DNA of 64,000 nt from Mesocentrotus franciscanus (taxonomy: Eukaryota > Echinodermata > Echinoidea > Camarodonta > Strongylocentrotidae), in assembly GCA_037976565.1 (NCBI GenBank), contig CP137675.1, forward strand, positions 31,943,820 to 32,007,819. The letters are read 5' to 3'. Position 1 is the first letter of the stretch. Each line of letters begins with the position of its first letter. The notes under the pieces are model-generated. The model saw only the letters and a program-made list of their open reading frames with translations, did not search any database and was not told the origin of the DNA. The translations under genes were made by a program, and so were the position numbers. This document shows, piece by piece, positions 13,011-25,823 of this stretch.

Positions 13011-16000
13011 GACGGATAACTCTCCCGTTGGTCGTGTACATAAATTCCACTAATTTCTGTGGTTTTAAATCATTTATCGTGGGGTAGATGAGGTTATTAT
13101 TGAATCATTATTGAAATCACACTTAAATCAAACATTTCAAAGAGTTTACATACAGGAGACCGATCTTTGTGCATTGATGCCATGATTAGCTTCGTTCCTC
13201 ATTTTTCTTTGCAATTTTCTTAACTAAACGTTTTGTACCAAAATCATTCAACTGATACCATGTTATTTATGGCCTTTAACATTCAGTTTTAATTTCGTCC
13301 GATTCTAAGATCTTTTTCCTGTTATCATGACAAGCTCAAGATAACCTTTAAATCCATTCTTCATCATGAATGTCGGTACGGAGGAAGTATCTCCTAAAAC
13401 ACGAAGAATATTAAGATGCATACATTTCGGAACGTTTTCTTCCAATCGTGCGTGATAAATCTCTACGACGCGTTTCGCCGATCTTGCACGCTTGAACAAG
13501 CAATATCAGCTCCGAAAGTGGCTTGATGGGGCTCATCGAATAGATTTGGGATAGTCTTTAAACGCAGACACTCTTTTAATCGGGGCAGTATAAACCGGTA
13601 GGATTTGAAAAGGCCAATGCTCCAAAATTCTTCCATTACGGTATTGTTTATAAAACTGTGTACAGCAGAACTCTTTTGTTAACGTAAGGGGCTTGCATAC
13701 GTAGACTATCTTAGGATTGAGCGTTAAAAGAGATGTGCAATAATTATACAGAAATCCTTTTAATGGGTACCGTCGATGTGAACTTTACACGATTAAGTAC
13801 GAAGAAGTGACTTTACGAATTCTAATAATGATAATGGTGAATTCTTATATAGCTCTCATGTTCGTCATGCTCTGATGCTCCTATAATACTGTTATACATT
13901 ATACAGGTTATTGTTGTATAATTTTATTTATTTCATCAGGTGGTATCGCTAACTTGACATGATATAAAGTTTTGATAGGCAAAAAAATATCGTTAATGAA
14001 CTTCATGGGTTGATGACACTGGAAGTTACTGTTGATACACTGTTTCCCGTAAAAATTGGGGGGAAAATCTTACTTCTTTTCACGACCGAAGTGAATGGGA
14101 CAATATGATTTAAACCTGATAATTTATTGATCAATCTAATGAGCCATAAAGATCGGTCAATAAAGTTCTAAGAAGATATTAACTTTGTTTATCAAGAATA
14201 AATTATGTTGTCACAATCATTAAATTAAAAGAGGTGAGAAAAGCTATATTTTCTTTATGGGTAACGATTTATTCATGGTCATGACAATGCGTTGAATCTA
14301 GTCACGATTGTAGGTTCATATTTTCACGTCTATAATCACACCGAAAGAGATAGTAAATAACAGATACAAATGTATATACAACCCTATTTGAAACAGGTCA
14401 CAATAAATTTACATCTAGATATCTATATATTTATTGAAATCTCTTATATTTAGATCAATATCTTATTACTTTCCCAATTAATGTATTACTTTTTTGGTCT
14501 ACAATGTATCCCCCCCCAAAAAAAAAAATAAAAATAAACAAAGTGATTGTTTATGTGAATAATCATTATCCATGTCTAAACGTTGTAATGAATAATTAAT
14601 GAAACGACGTAAAATTAAGTGTATTTGGATAAATGCTAGCGATTTTTGGGGTCTTTTACTTCCATTATTTCGGGATATTATTTAAATTGGAGATAAAGAA
14701 TCATCTTTTTGTTTCTTCCTTTCGACACAAATATTCGATGTACAATATTGTTCATACATATCTTAATTTAAAGCTATAGCCCCACTATACCAGTGGCGCC
14801 TAAAACAACCCAGGTGCTGCAAAGGTATCTTAAATCAGATTATTTAAAGTCAAACCATCAAAGCAATATTTTTTTTTCAACATAAATTGAATCCTGAGCC
14901 CTATTATCAAGATTATATACTTGGACGTAATGTAACTGACCGATTAGGAAAGTACACCGCACTTATCTTCTTGACCCATCTCAACTGCTAGAAAGTCCGT
15001 AAATCGAGTGTTCCTATTCCCCCGAGGGTTACAATTGGATTATACTTCATCACATTAAATGGAATATATATTCGTGTTCTTAGGTATAAAAGACTGAGAA
15101 GAAGAGATCAAGATTTGAGTACAAGCGGAAAGCTGGTGTACGCCCCTTTACCGCCCCCTCGTTTTGAGACCCGGGAAAAATACATCTGACAAAATATATT
15201 GCGCCTCCCAGCCCCCCCACCCCTCCTGTTTATCAATATCTCGTGTGAATCCCGTGAGAAGATGTAACTGTTTCGGAATCCTACTTAGGCATAACATTTT
15301 CCTAAAATTGTTACGAAAGTGCTCCATAATCTTTATTATTTCCGTCGAAGTTTTTGTGCAAGGTCATCTAGTTTTTTGTCTTTTTTGCCTTAGAAGTTTT
15401 GTTACACTTACTTGCATGCTCGTAGAACCGTGGCTAACTATATATGAACGTGTCTATATATATATATGAACGTGTCTATATATATGAACGTGTCTTTGTA
15501 TATAAATCAAACAGCGTAACAACATTCATGAAAATCTATTATAACAAGTTATTTCTAAAGCGCGGTAATTGGACGTTGATTCATTTCAATTCCAAGGCAG
15601 TTCTTCTGGTTATTGTATAAAAAAAAGATGATAAGTTTGGAGCACGATATTAAATTATCCTTCAATTCAAATTTCAAAGCTTAAGGATATTGATATTGCT
15701 AGTGAGTAAACAAATGTGGAAAACTTCAACTAATGTATTCATTTGTCTTGCAAGTAGCCGTTCCCGTGAGATCATTATCTGCATGATTATTTTCTTCAGC
15801 AGCAATTATTCCAAAACCCAAGTTCATTAAAGGCGAGTTCAGGATCACCGGAGGCCGGGGGCGTGGTGGAAATATTCATACCTTTAATCCAAAATTAATG
15901 GGAAGCGTAGGGTAGCCGAGAAAGAGAGGCTTGTATGCTTTTTTCAGTGGGGGAAAGGGTGAGGTTTGTTCCTTTCTTAGATCATGTATTAATTACGCCT

Positions 16001-17819
16001 TGACATTTCAAGGTGAAGTGCTAAAGCATAGCGAATTTCAAGGATTTCATCAGTAACCTCTTCAATCGCCGTTAGTCCATTATAGTACTGTCACACCGCT
16101 GACCGACATGCATTTGTGAAGAGCGGATTTTAACGCGTGAGGCGAACAACTGGCGCGCGTTCGTTAGCAGTCACGCGGTGCGATTCCTCGCTGGGCCATC
16201 AAGAGTTTGATGTTGGGATAAGATGTTGGATGATTAGCTAATTGATTCAATTAGGGGCTTGTTAACCGGACAGTGAGTTTTCTAGGAGTCAATGTCCAAC
16301 TGTAGAGACCGGATAGAGAAGTGGTACCTGCCGAGTGTGTAAAGAAGCACAGTGCCAGGTTTTTGTAATTGTTTAAACAGTCTGGGGGGTGGGGTGAAAA
16401 AGAATATTGTAATGGCTCGTTCAGAAATGATGTGGTAAACCACCGAGAAAAAAAAAACCGCCGCGATTGTTTAAACATGTAAATGAATGACAGCTGCACG
16501 CAGAACTTAGTTGTGTGTTTTGAGATACAGAAATATGAAGCATATTATAGGATACTGAAATATGAAGCGTCATCATCTAAAAATAAAAAATTATAAAATC
16601 TAGACATTGAATTCGTCACGGAGACGAATTAGGTGATCTGCCGCTTTGATCGAGACATTACACATGTAGAAACTCAATGGAAGATTTGGTCTTTTAAAAA
16701 AATCACACCCTCCACTCATATAACACGCCTATGTACTACTACTAGCTCATTTGAAGATTTGCTACACTACACTGCCGATCATCTAATAACACCGAGTCAA
16801 AGAGAAATTCGGACAAATCCCACCCTCCATTCATATTGATTGATTCGTTCCATTTGACATGAATGCGGTGACTTCTCAGTTATGAACGGCAGGCTTCGAT
16901 ACCTACTCAAGTCAATATATCAAACAATACGAAATCTTCCTGTAGTAAATACATAGACAAGAAAGTATTAATGGGAGATGCCAGAATAATATCATTGACA
17001 ATGATTGAAAGTTTGGATACACAAATAATCAAACAACGTGTTCTGAGGTCATATTTATTGCAATTTTAGAAAGTTTTATCCACCATGCCGCAGCGTGTTG
17101 TTGAACACTATGTTCAATTTAAAATGTGTGTGTGGAATCTGGGTAAGGTAATGTATATTAGGGGCAAGGGGGTGTGTGCGAGACAGCTAAAAGGGGAAAG
17201 GGAACCATACATCTCTCGTCTCATTTTATTCCTTTTTTTTTTAATTGTCATTTCTGTTACGATTTATGTTCTTTTCTTTTTTTAACGACTACATGATTGT
17301 ATGATCTATTTTTTCTCACCATAATAGAAGTATGCTTTGTCTTTTCTAAAGGAAATGTAATAAAAAAATCATTGTAGAAGTAGGACCTACTGTGTTTTTA
17401 TACATGTATTAAATATAAGCTATTACTTTTATTTATAAATATGACAATTGTATCGTGTATTATGATATATAATTTTGTATCTTAATTGTGCAAATGATGT
17501 ATTCGATTTTGTCTGTTGAGAGAAAAAGAATAAAATAACATTTCAAATCAACAATAACATCAACAAAATCAACCCCCAATTAAAAAAACACAGCCACTGT
17601 GGAATGGGCAACTCTCTTTGCAAGCACAGTGTGTGCGTGTGTGTGTTTGTGTGTTTTGTGTATTTTGGACAAAGGTATGAATTGATACTTGACTTCTGAT
17701 GTATTTTCTCTATAGTTTTTAGCTTTTCATTTCTTAATGAAGGATATAAATCAAATGTACCATGCACTCTTTTCGAGACACCTGTAAAATAATGGATCTT
17801 CGGTGACTGGTCCCTAGTG
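13011..17819. other. Intergenic DNA, mostly unremarkable
   Basis: No gene was recognised. A GAATTCGTCACGGAGACGAATTAGGTGATCTGC-type end at about 16610-16643 links to the repeat family described at 18950, 32378 and 49250. The 66-codon frame at 17085-17285 starts ATGCCGCAGCG and is followed by a GTAAGG, but it has no recognisable protein similarity and I do not call it an exon. Confidence 0.4.
15437..15500. repeat. Short tandem repeat, ATGAACGTGTCTATAT unit
   Basis: The string GAACGTGTCT occurs three times at spacings of about 20-25 bp, separated by TA runs of varying length. Confidence 0.85.
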
Positions 17820-17867
17820 CTAAGCCAGTCCCAGAGAATTTATAATTTCAACTGAAGCCTCATTGTT

Positions 17868-18935
17868 AATGGTTTCCTAACAGAGCAATTTAAAACACAG
17901 AGAGGAATCAGACAAGGCGGCCCCTTCTCGGCACTTCTTTTCATTCTAGCCGCTGAATTGCTAGTAATAAGGGTACGTAATAATCCTGGTATAAGAGGTA
18001 TAAGTGTAGGAAAAAATACAAGTCTTTTTCATTTGAAATTATTACAATATGCAGATGACACTGTTTTCCTTCTAAATGATGAAGAATCTTTAACTGTAGT
18101 ATTGAAGGAACTAGAAAATTTTGGTGGAGTCGCAGGTCCTAAATTAAATAAGGATAAAACGACGCTGACATGGATTGGTAATGAAAATGAAAAATGGAAT
18201 TTATTGGACCACACATTGTCATGGTCTGACGAGCCTGTAAAGTACCTTGGCATGCTGATTTCAAAAGATAAAGAAAAGGCCATACAGATTTCGTGGGATA
18301 GTAAAAATGGAGAACATGAAAAAACAACTAGATAACTGGAGAATAAGAAATCTGACAATATTTGGAAGAGTAGTTGTGGTGAAGACACTAGCAATTAGCT
18401 TGGTGATACATCTATTAATGTTTGAAACTGTTCCAAAAATCTATATCAAAAGAATGAATAGATTATTTTTCAATTTTATTTGGCAGGGGAAAAGAGGAAA
18501 AGTAAGGACAATTGTAGGAATAGGGGTGTAAGTATGATCGACGTTGAAACTAAGATTATGAGTTTCAGATTGTGTTGGCTAGGATGAATTACTGATGAGT
18601 TAAACACACTGTGGAAAAGAATGGCTAATTTCTGGTTTGACCAGATAGGTGGGCTCTCTTTAGTATTAAACTGTGATTTTAATGAAAGAATTTTACATTA
18701 TTGTGTATCGAAAATGCCAATGGTTTATTGTGAAATCTGACTAGCTTGGTATAAAGTAAAGGGGAATATAGTTGAAAATTCCCCATCGGAAATCTTATGG
18801 TTTAATCAGAACATTATTTCAAAAAATAAGTTGGTGTTCTTTAAGAACTGGTTTCAAAGTGGCATTTTGTATGTAAACGACTTTTTTGGAAACGGTACCT
18901 TTAGAAGTAGTGCTCAAATTGGGTATTAATTAAAA
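17868..18935 (+). pseudogene. Decayed L1/Tx1-type LINE, reverse transcriptase part
   Basis: Translation gives reverse transcriptase landmarks in order. First is RGIRQGGPFSALLFILAAEL (about 17900-17955), then the catalytic YADD box (about 18049-18060) followed by TVFL. Next come a KLNKDKT and VKYLG segment, a LDNWRIRNLTIFGRVVVVKT segment, and NRLFFNFIWQGKRGK near 18460-18500. The last two are typical of the post-RT region of L1/Tx1-clade ORF2. The frame shifts near 18300 and there are later stops (for example after about 18580), while recognisable C-terminal similarity continues to about 18935. The 5' half and endonuclease are absent. It is a dead fragment, not a host gene. Confidence 0.85.
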
Positions 18936-18949
18936 CAAGGGCACTAAGT

Positions 18950-19690
18950 GGCACTATGTTGACGTCAAAGCATTCTAACAGCAAACGTGATACATGAAAT
19001 CGCATCTCCCATTTATACCCTATCACAACATGAGGGGATAGCCAGCCCTTCTAAAGAGTTACATAATGTATAGCGGATTCAAAATAGGTACTTTTTTTAT
19101 AACTTTTTGCAATTTTTGCATATGCGCGCGTGCGTCAATTTTGCGGTTTAACTAACGTCTATGAGCTAAATTTAGGTCAACAATGGCTAAAGTGATTTCA
19201 AATTGCTAATAATAGTATCTGCAACATAATACAAGTGAAAAATGAATTAATGCATTCAGTACCGACTGCACACGCAAAAACACGCGCGCATGCATTCGCG
19301 CGCGCAATTTTTTTTTTTAATTTTGAAATTTTGACGCACGACGCACGGACATGGGTGTGACCAAAAGTTTACACATGACGTCAAGTTCAGAAATGACAAT
19401 GTATGACGGAAATATGTTCAATAATAGAAATTAACAAATTGGCGCCTAGATGACGTGACGCATCAGTAATATAAAAAAAATGTCTCCGTAAGGATCAATA
19501 ATCATGCCTATGGCACATGTCATGAAAATGTCATTGTCATTAACCATGTCATTCATGAGATTTGAAGAGAACAAAATCCATACAGAAAGAAAGGGGAAGA
19601 GATTCTGACGAAATCAATAGGTGCTCTGCTACGCTATGCGTCAGATCACCTAATAATACAAAAAATAAAAAAACCCGAAGCGCTTCCCAA
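18950..19690. repeat. Dispersed repeat with hairpin-like 3' end
   Basis: Shares a series of motifs with 49250-50215: GCGCGC-rich patches, TGACGCACG..GCACGGAC, AACAAATTGGCGCCTAGATGACGT, and a right end TTCTGACGAAATCAATAGGTG followed by a short self-complementary stretch ending in CACCTAATAA. No coding capacity. Class not assigned. Confidence 0.6.
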
Positions 19691-20689
19691 CCTCATTTCT
19701 GAACAAGTCTTAAGAGATCTCTATACAAGTCAGTCTGTGGTTGAACATCCAGACTAGGATAATATCGTCAAATAATAATGTTTTCTCTTATTCATCAACA
19801 GGTTCACTGTTAATGCCCGTTGCACACGAGGCGTCATTTGATTGCATTTGATTATTTCCTACACTAATCAAGCTTATAAGCCAGGGTAATTAGCCTAGAC
19901 ACCATCCAGAAATGAAAACTGTTCATTTTGCATTCACTTTTTCTACGATACCACCCTCTCACGGAGCGTCAAAGACCGCACAAATCACTGACGCTGTCTT
20001 ACGTCAGACAATTGGCGCATCGTGTGTAAGGCCTAACGGACATGCCACAAAGCTTACTCGAGGTAGAATGAGCGTAGGTGTGCAGTCCTCCATGCAATTC
20101 TGTAACCTAAAATGAATTACTGGAATAGAAAATGTGCTGTCTGTGATCATAATTGTATTAATCATCTTCATGGATGAAATTGTCTGTGACAGAGGTTAAA
20201 ACAAAGCAGCATATCTCCATGGCTCGAATTGCTCCTTACCCATCAAATAAGTATTCCTTATGTTTTTTTCAGGATGTTGACGTTGTTTTCCCATTATCTT
20301 TCAAATTGATGTCGAAAAGATTGTGTTCCTCTCTTCCTGTTTGTGATTTGGACGTGTAGCCAAGCTGTACCTATGGTGTTTGATACGATTAGCATCGATC
20401 TGGCATGCATAAATAGCTGGTTTTAGCTGGAGGGTTGGGGCCCCCTTCTACCCATCTCATATTTTAGTCTGCATTATGTGAATCGACATTTCCTGATCTG
20501 ACCTCAATCCACATAGCGGTGTAGAAATTTGAAGGAAAGTGTTATCGCAGAACTTGAGATGTGAAGCAATTCATTCATTGAATTATAGTTTGAGTTATAA
20601 AAACGGTTTAAATATATGTACAAGGAGACTAGACCCCTTACCTACAATTTGTAAATAACGTTTTCTCTTCTTCTCCAATCTTCCCGCCC
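19691..20689. other. Intergenic DNA upstream of the first identified aquaporin exon
   Basis: I looked here for an exon encoding the N-terminus and first helix of the aquaporin and found none. The 67-codon frame at 19912-20115 has no recognised domain. Confidence 0.4.
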
Positions 20690-20836
20690 CCCTCTCTCTC
20701 TCTCTCTCTATCTCTCTCACACTCTCCCTCCCTACTTCCATCCCACTCTCTCTCTCTCTCTCTCTCTAAATATTCCTTTCTATTTATATACCCCCTCTCC
20801 GTCTCTCTGTCTCTCGTCCACCCCCGTGGACATCAG
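20690..20836 (+). repeat. TC-rich tract ending in an exon acceptor
   Basis: About 130 bp of TC-rich microsatellite leads directly to the CATCAG acceptor of the aquaporin exon at 20837. It would serve as an unusually long polypyrimidine tract. Confidence 0.7.
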
Positions 20837-20963
20837 GTGTTTGGCGATGCCTCGGTAGCACAGTCGGTGCTAAGCAATGGAGCTAATGGCGGTTTTCTCT
20901 CAATCAACTGGGGATGGGGTGTCGGTGTTATACTTGCCGTCTACTTCGCTGCAGGTGTATCAG
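20837..20963 (+). CDS. Aquaglyceroporin, first identified exon (helix 1 end to helix 2)
   Basis: Aquaglyceroporins are tetrameric plasma-membrane channels passing water, glycerol and small neutral solutes. This exon begins after CAG at 20834-20836 in phase 0 and translates to VFGDASVAQSVLSNGANGGF... up to AAGVSG, followed by GTAAGG. The G-x-x-SVAQ-x-VLS-x-G segment aligns with GCGSVAQVVLS of AQP3 at the end of helix 1 and start of loop A. Helix 2 ends in GVSG just before the first NPA loop. An upstream exon carrying the N-terminus and most of helix 1 must exist but was not found in the preceding 20.8 kb. The six exons together give 816 nt, or 271 residues plus stop; AQP3-like proteins are about 290-340 aa. 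Intron to the next exon: 920 bp, carrying SINE copies. Confidence 0.9.
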
Positions 20964-21118
20964 GTAAGGTCAACGCATAAGTTGGTATTGGCAAAAGCAA
21001 ACAAATATGTACAGGAACAGATCAATGAAAAGAAAATCCGATATGGAATAAGAAATTTTTGAATTTTTTTTAAAAGTTGTAATCGATCAAACATATTATT
21101 CTACATTTGCCACTCCCA

Positions 21119-21385
21119 ACCCAGGCGCAGTAAATGGGTACCTGATAGAAAGTGACTCCTTGAATGTTTTCACCACCGTAAGACAGCTAGGCTAAGTGAG
21201 GGCAAACGTAGTACATGCAGGCGCCTTAAACGTTCGCATCATACCGCGTACCCATTTAACACCTTGGTGGAATGTGGCAAACGTAAAATTAATGTCTTGC
21301 CACAGGACATTAGTGCCGCGACGGGACTCGAACCGCGAATTATGCGATCAACAGTCAGATGACGTACCCACTACACCATGACACC
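21119..21385 (-). mobile_element. tRNA-derived SINE copy in an aquaporin intron
   Basis: On the minus strand it has box A-like TGGTGTAGTGG, box B GGTTCGAGTCCC and the 3' string CGGCACTAATGTCCTGTGGC. It carries the empty TTAA site (CCCATTTAACACC, 21256-21268) that is occupied by the MITE in the 5686-6321 SINE. The stretch 21119-21200 (GTAAATGGGTACCTG...GCTAGGCTAAG) looks like a piece of the other SINE orientation, so this is a composite. Confidence 0.7.
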
Positions 21386-21524
21386 TTTACATCTTGACAT
21401 GACATTGTGCGCAATATGAATATGGCTATAATAGCCAATAATTGTCATTTCAGGAACTGAAGAATATTTGAACGGATCAGTGATCACAATGATGCGATCT
21501 AATGATAATGATGATACATGTATT

Positions 21525-21839
21525 TTACGTTTATGTAGTCCATTGCGTGAATACTTCTGCTCACTGGATTTTCAAGCTCGCTCACAAGTGTGCACCATCT
21601 CCACTCCTTGGGAAAAGTCCTACCATATTGCACAGTTCACATGAATACATGTAGGGCTATGGTAAAAGCGGTCACACTGACTCAAGTTTGGCAAATCTCA
21701 CAGGTACCCCCTTATCTCCTGGGTAGAGAGTGCCAATGTAGATTAGCGTCTTACCAAGGACGTTAGTGCCGCGACTATGATTCGAACCGAGAACCATGTC
21801 ATTAACAGTCCGGTGATGTATCCACTAAACCATGACACT
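21525..21839 (-). mobile_element. tRNA-derived SINE, near full length
   Basis: Same family as the copy at 5686-6321. The tRNA-like head is at the right end (minus strand: box A TGGTTTAGTGG, box B GGTTCGAATC), then the CACTAACGTCCTTGGTAAG linker, the GGGTAGAGAGTGCC complement, and the body with TCTCCACTCCTTGGG. Length is about 315 bp. It ends 45 bp before the next exon. Confidence 0.75.
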
Positions 21840-21883
21840 TCTACCTGCATGGTTTTATTCAATCTTTTCTTTTTAATCCTCAG

Positions 21884-22021
21884 GAGCCCACATCAACCCT
21901 GCGGTGACCTTAGCCTTCGCTTGCTTAGGACGGTTCCCATGGAAGAAGGTCCCGTTTTACATCTTAGCCCAGATGGTTGGTGCCTTCGTGGCAGCAGCTT
22001 GTGTATATGGGGTGTATTCAG
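21884..22021 (+). CDS. Aquaglyceroporin exon, first NPA box and helix 3
   Basis: Acceptor TCCTCAG at 21877-21883, donor GTAAGT at 22022. Joined in phase 1 to the previous exon it reads [20 protein letters not shown], with the first Asn-Pro-Ala box at 21895-21903. This is the pore-lining half-helix of loop [21 protein letters not shown] and VYGVYS follow, matching helix 3 of AQP3/9 (for example KLPIYTLAQTLGAFLGA in AQP3). The exon leaves phase 1. Confidence 0.95.
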
Positions 22022-23320
22022 GTAAGTGTATATCTTCAAGGACGCCAATAGATGACTACCCCCCCCTTCATTCTTTAAGTAATCATCAATGTGCAGCCAC
22101 AAGCGCGTTTCGGACAATTACTTTGGACAACCAGGAAGATCCTGGGACAACTACCTTCTACAGCGTAAATTCCAGTGATATTATCCTTATGTCCCTAATA
22201 GTTGCGCAATCGAGTTGAATCGCACTTTTGTTATACTCCCTTCTGACAACAATTAATATATTTTCTACATGGCTTACAGGAGATCAGCTGTTTCAGGCTG
22301 AAGCGAGTATTAATGTGATGAAATGAATGTATGAATGAACGAATGAATGAGTGCAGTAAACATTGTAAATGGGAGACAAAAACATGAAAGACACGGCCTA
22401 ATATATCTACAAAGATACAATGACACCAAAAAAAAAAAAAAAATGGGGAAAGGTGTAGTTATCTATCAAAACTTGTTTTTCAACATTGTCAGCAAAACTG
22501 GCCGGAGGCTCGTTCAGTCACCGCAGATCAGTGTGTTGAACCTGCCAAAGAGTTTGTCAAATTCGTGATCGAGATCGGAAATGTAAAGTCTTCGGGCCTA
22601 ACACAGCTGCAATGCTGTGATTAATCAATTTGACGAGTCATTGTTTGTGAAATAACATCATCATAGCCTCAATTAATTTTTTGGCACAATAAAAGAGGTC
22701 ACTCGTTGTTTTCTGGCAAGCATTGATGTGATATTTTAGACGTTTTCCCCTCCCTCCCCTCCTGTTAACAAAGCACTACAATTTGTCAACAAATTTGATC
22801 CAGCGCCAGTGGCATTATTTTAAGCAAAACATTTATTTTCATTCATTTATTCATTTTAATTTATAACAAAATACAAATATCAGAATAATGTATACCATGC
22901 ACATTTATACAAACCCAATTACATTTGAAATGGAGCAAAATCAATACAAAAATTGATAACTTTCCAAAAGCAAAAGTAGAATAATTACAAAACTTGATCT
23001 ATATTCTGTGGAAATTGAGGCGTCCACTGAAAAGCAGACCTTGTAAATTGTGGACCCCTCAGATAATCATAACAAAGAAAAGTAAAATACATAAACAAAC
23101 AAAATGAGAAGGATAGTGGCCAACATGATATTATATAGCAAGACTATATAAGAGAATGAAAATAGTGATTCCGAATACATTCACGTGCAAACGGATAGGT
23201 TCATGTGGAAAACATAAGAAAATATAATAAAAGATGAATAACTTTTAGCATGTAGACTTCTCTCTTGACCCTCCTGCTCTTCCACTCTCTCTCTCAAGCA
23301 ATTTTGTGCTATTCCTTTCT

Positions 23321-23322
<2 letters not shown>

Positions 23323-23397
<75 letters not shown>

Positions 23398-23546
23398 CTG
23401 TCATATTCTTTATTTCCCTCTGCCTCGTTCTTTCTCTTTCTTATCCTCTTTCTCTCTTCCCCCCTTATCCTTGGTTGTCTGTCCTGTTCCCATCTCTATC
23501 TTTTTATGTTTTCCTTCTTCTTCTTCTTCTTCTTCTTCTTCTTCTT
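23323..23546. repeat. (TC)n, (TA)n and (TTC)n microsatellites
   Basis: Sixty bp of pure TC run into TATATA. After a TC-rich gap there is a (TTC)11-type run. Confidence 0.95.
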
Positions 23547-25214
23547 TATTATTATGGATTCTTCCATAATATTCAATGTTATCCTTTCCGCATTTTTTTC
23601 TCAACTTGAATTAACATTGTATTCTTTTACTCTGAACCTCCTCGCTTGTTCTCCATCTCGCTTTCTTTCATACTGTATGAATCGAGCTCTCTTTCAAAAA
23701 TGCATTGAATGCCAAGGTCTGAGAGGAAGGGTCCCCATGTCACACAAAGGGGTGAGGAAATCCCCCTTCCGTTCATCTGGACCCCCTTCCTGTTTCCCCC
23801 AAGTTTCTTGTTTTGATGCCAACAAGGAGATGCCCCCTTTGAGTGATATGTTTCGAAGGATTTGTAGAAGTTCAAATACTTTAAATGCGTAGCTTGCATT
23901 CTTGTATAAAAAATATAGACAAATCCATCAATAACTAATAACAAGAACGAAAGCTTCAACTAAAATCTCGTAACAGCACGTAATATTATGTACACAACTT
24001 CTAAGACTAGAGCAGAATATCAAATAATTGTATTAGTAGGCCTTTGATTCCTGCAGTATAGGCCTAACCATGGCAATGAGAACGTTTACTCGCTCACAAT
24101 TCACAAATTTGGAAATCTACGATAAACCTCAACAGTGATATAGCAAGGGCGAGATTCGGAGTTTGTTGTCATTAAAATAATCAAAAGACTTGGTGCTACA
24201 AGGCACTGGGTTCAATCATGTGGCTTTTTTTCAAGAAACAACGTCAGATTTTTATTTAAATTATCATGTCTGGATTGTCGGTGTAAGTTCAATAAAAGAA
24301 ATCAGATTTCAAACTTAAGCCCAGATCAAATAAAGGATATTTACACGAAAGCTATTTCTTTTTTTTTTTTTATTTATTCCGATTTTACGATGCGTGTTTA
24401 CTTTGCCTCTTGGCCATTCGCATCGGAGGGGCGTGTATAAATCACTTCCATTTCTTGCTCATAAAACCTGTAATAGTTCTATGAGTAGATGGCGCACTTG
24501 CACTATTGGCAAAGAGGGAGATTGGACAAATACACATTATGCCCTCCTCATTCATACACGTTTGTATTGGTGAGTCGGTTACCCCAATGGTTCTCATTAT
24601 CAATAGTAATTCAATTAATACTCGGAGGCGGATCCAGGATCATCAAAGGTGCTGTGAGTGTCTTTTTTTTGGGGGGCCCGAACTATAATTCTTTATAGTT
24701 GTGAAACATGGAATTTGGCAATACTGTCTGCCTTCCCAAAGTCAAAAAGGGCCTGCCGATGACCCCTGGAATATAATTTTTTTTAATTTTTTTCCATTAT
24801 CGTGTCTTTTTTAGTTTTGTGTGTGGGTAAAAGTGGGGGATATGCAATGACCGCAGCTGTTTCTGACCCCTTTGGTTATTACAAAATTGATTATTACTTA
24901 AGGGTAACAGCGCACCGTCTTTCTTTTGAGCTTGGGTGTCCCAAGAGGTGTTGTGTTCTTGTGGGTAGGTCCTTGGATTGGTTCGAATCCCTGTTACAAC
25001 ACTGTCAAGACGATCGCACCTATTTTCGAAAAGTCAACTCAAGGGCAATTCCTATACCCTATTTTAAATGCTATAGCAATCATGTTCAGATTGCGTAATA
25101 CTCCTTTTGTCATGTTCGCACGTTTCAATAGATGACGCAAAAGGCTATTTGAATTATTTCTATTTAGGTTGCTTCATGTTTAACGTCCTTTTGCAAGTTA
25201 TTAATCTTCATTTA

Positions 25215-25400
25215 CCACACTTTATCCAGGTGAGGTAAATGGGTACCTGGTAAAATCCTTCCTTAAAACGCACCATAAGCTGATAACGGTTGACAGAGCT
25301 AAGGCTAGGTATTAATTTCCAAAATTAATTGAAAGCGCATAAAGAGTTATATCATCATGCGCTTTACAATAACGTCATGCGCCATACAAGAACATATTAT
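25215..25400 (+). mobile_element. SINE fragment, forward orientation
   Basis: GTAAATGGGTACCTGG, GCTAAGGCTAGG and GCGCTTTACAATAACG follow in the order expected of the SINE body seen elsewhere here, read in the opposite direction. No tRNA-like head was found. Confidence 0.5.
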
Positions 25401-25471
25401 TGTTCTTCCACTGGTTTAGTCTTTCAAAATAATATGTTATCTGATGCCATTTCTTATTTCATGAATTTCAG

Positions 25472-25590
25472 ATGCTATCAATGATTTTGACGGTGGAATT
25501 CGAGCTGTACTTGGGGAGAATGGGACAGCCGGCATCTTTGCAACCTATCCGAAGGACTTCCTTTCAATCTGGAGTGGACTCGGAGATCAG
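25472..25590 (+). CDS. Aquaglyceroporin exon, loop C
   Basis: Acceptor AATTTCAG, donor GTAAAC. Joined in phase 1 it reads DAINDFDGGIRAVLGENG, then TAGIFATYPKDFLSIWSGLGDQ. The GxNGTAGIFATYP segment is a strong aquaglyceroporin signature of loop C (AQP3 has GPNGTAGIFATYP). NGT is a possible N-glycosylation site, as in AQP3. The exon ends in phase 0. Confidence 0.95.
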
Positions 25591-25823
25591 GTAAACCCTC
25601 AAATTAAGCATGTAGACCGTCTTAGCTTTTTTTTTTTAAATTTATTAATTTCTTTATTTATTTATTTCTAAATTTCTTTATTAATTTATTTTCATTTTCA
25701 TTCTCTTTGGGGGGAGGAGGGTGGTTTACCTTGTCATGTTTCAACGAGCCTTTATTGGTCTTAATTCGGCCCACTTTTATTCGTCTTAACTCGATCCTAT
25801 TCATCTCCCATATTTATCTTTAG

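Larger units (their letters stand above)
22022..25471 (+). other. Aquaporin intron, 3450 bp, repeat-filled
   Basis: Contains a probable LINE 3' region on the minus strand (about 22825-23110, starting with TTTATTTTCATTCATTTATT), a (TC)n(TA)n microsatellite at 23323-23397 and (TTC)n at 23514-23546. A GGCGGATCCAGGATCATC scrap near 24628 resembles hAT ends. A repeat at about 24990-25150 is shared with 42680-42800 and, inverted, with 33970-34110. A SINE piece lies at 25215-25400. No extra exon was recognised. Confidence 0.6.

Noticed and set aside
17085..17285. Small frame starting ATGCCGCAGCG followed by a donor-like GTAAGG, considered as the missing aquaporin start exon
   Set aside because: The translation does not resemble an aquaporin N-terminus or helix 1, and phase and content do not fit.
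24926..25010. Possible tRNA from GGTTCGAATCCCTG near 24978
   Set aside because: A box B-like string is present, but no convincing box A or cloverleaf upstream. It lies in a dispersed repeat.
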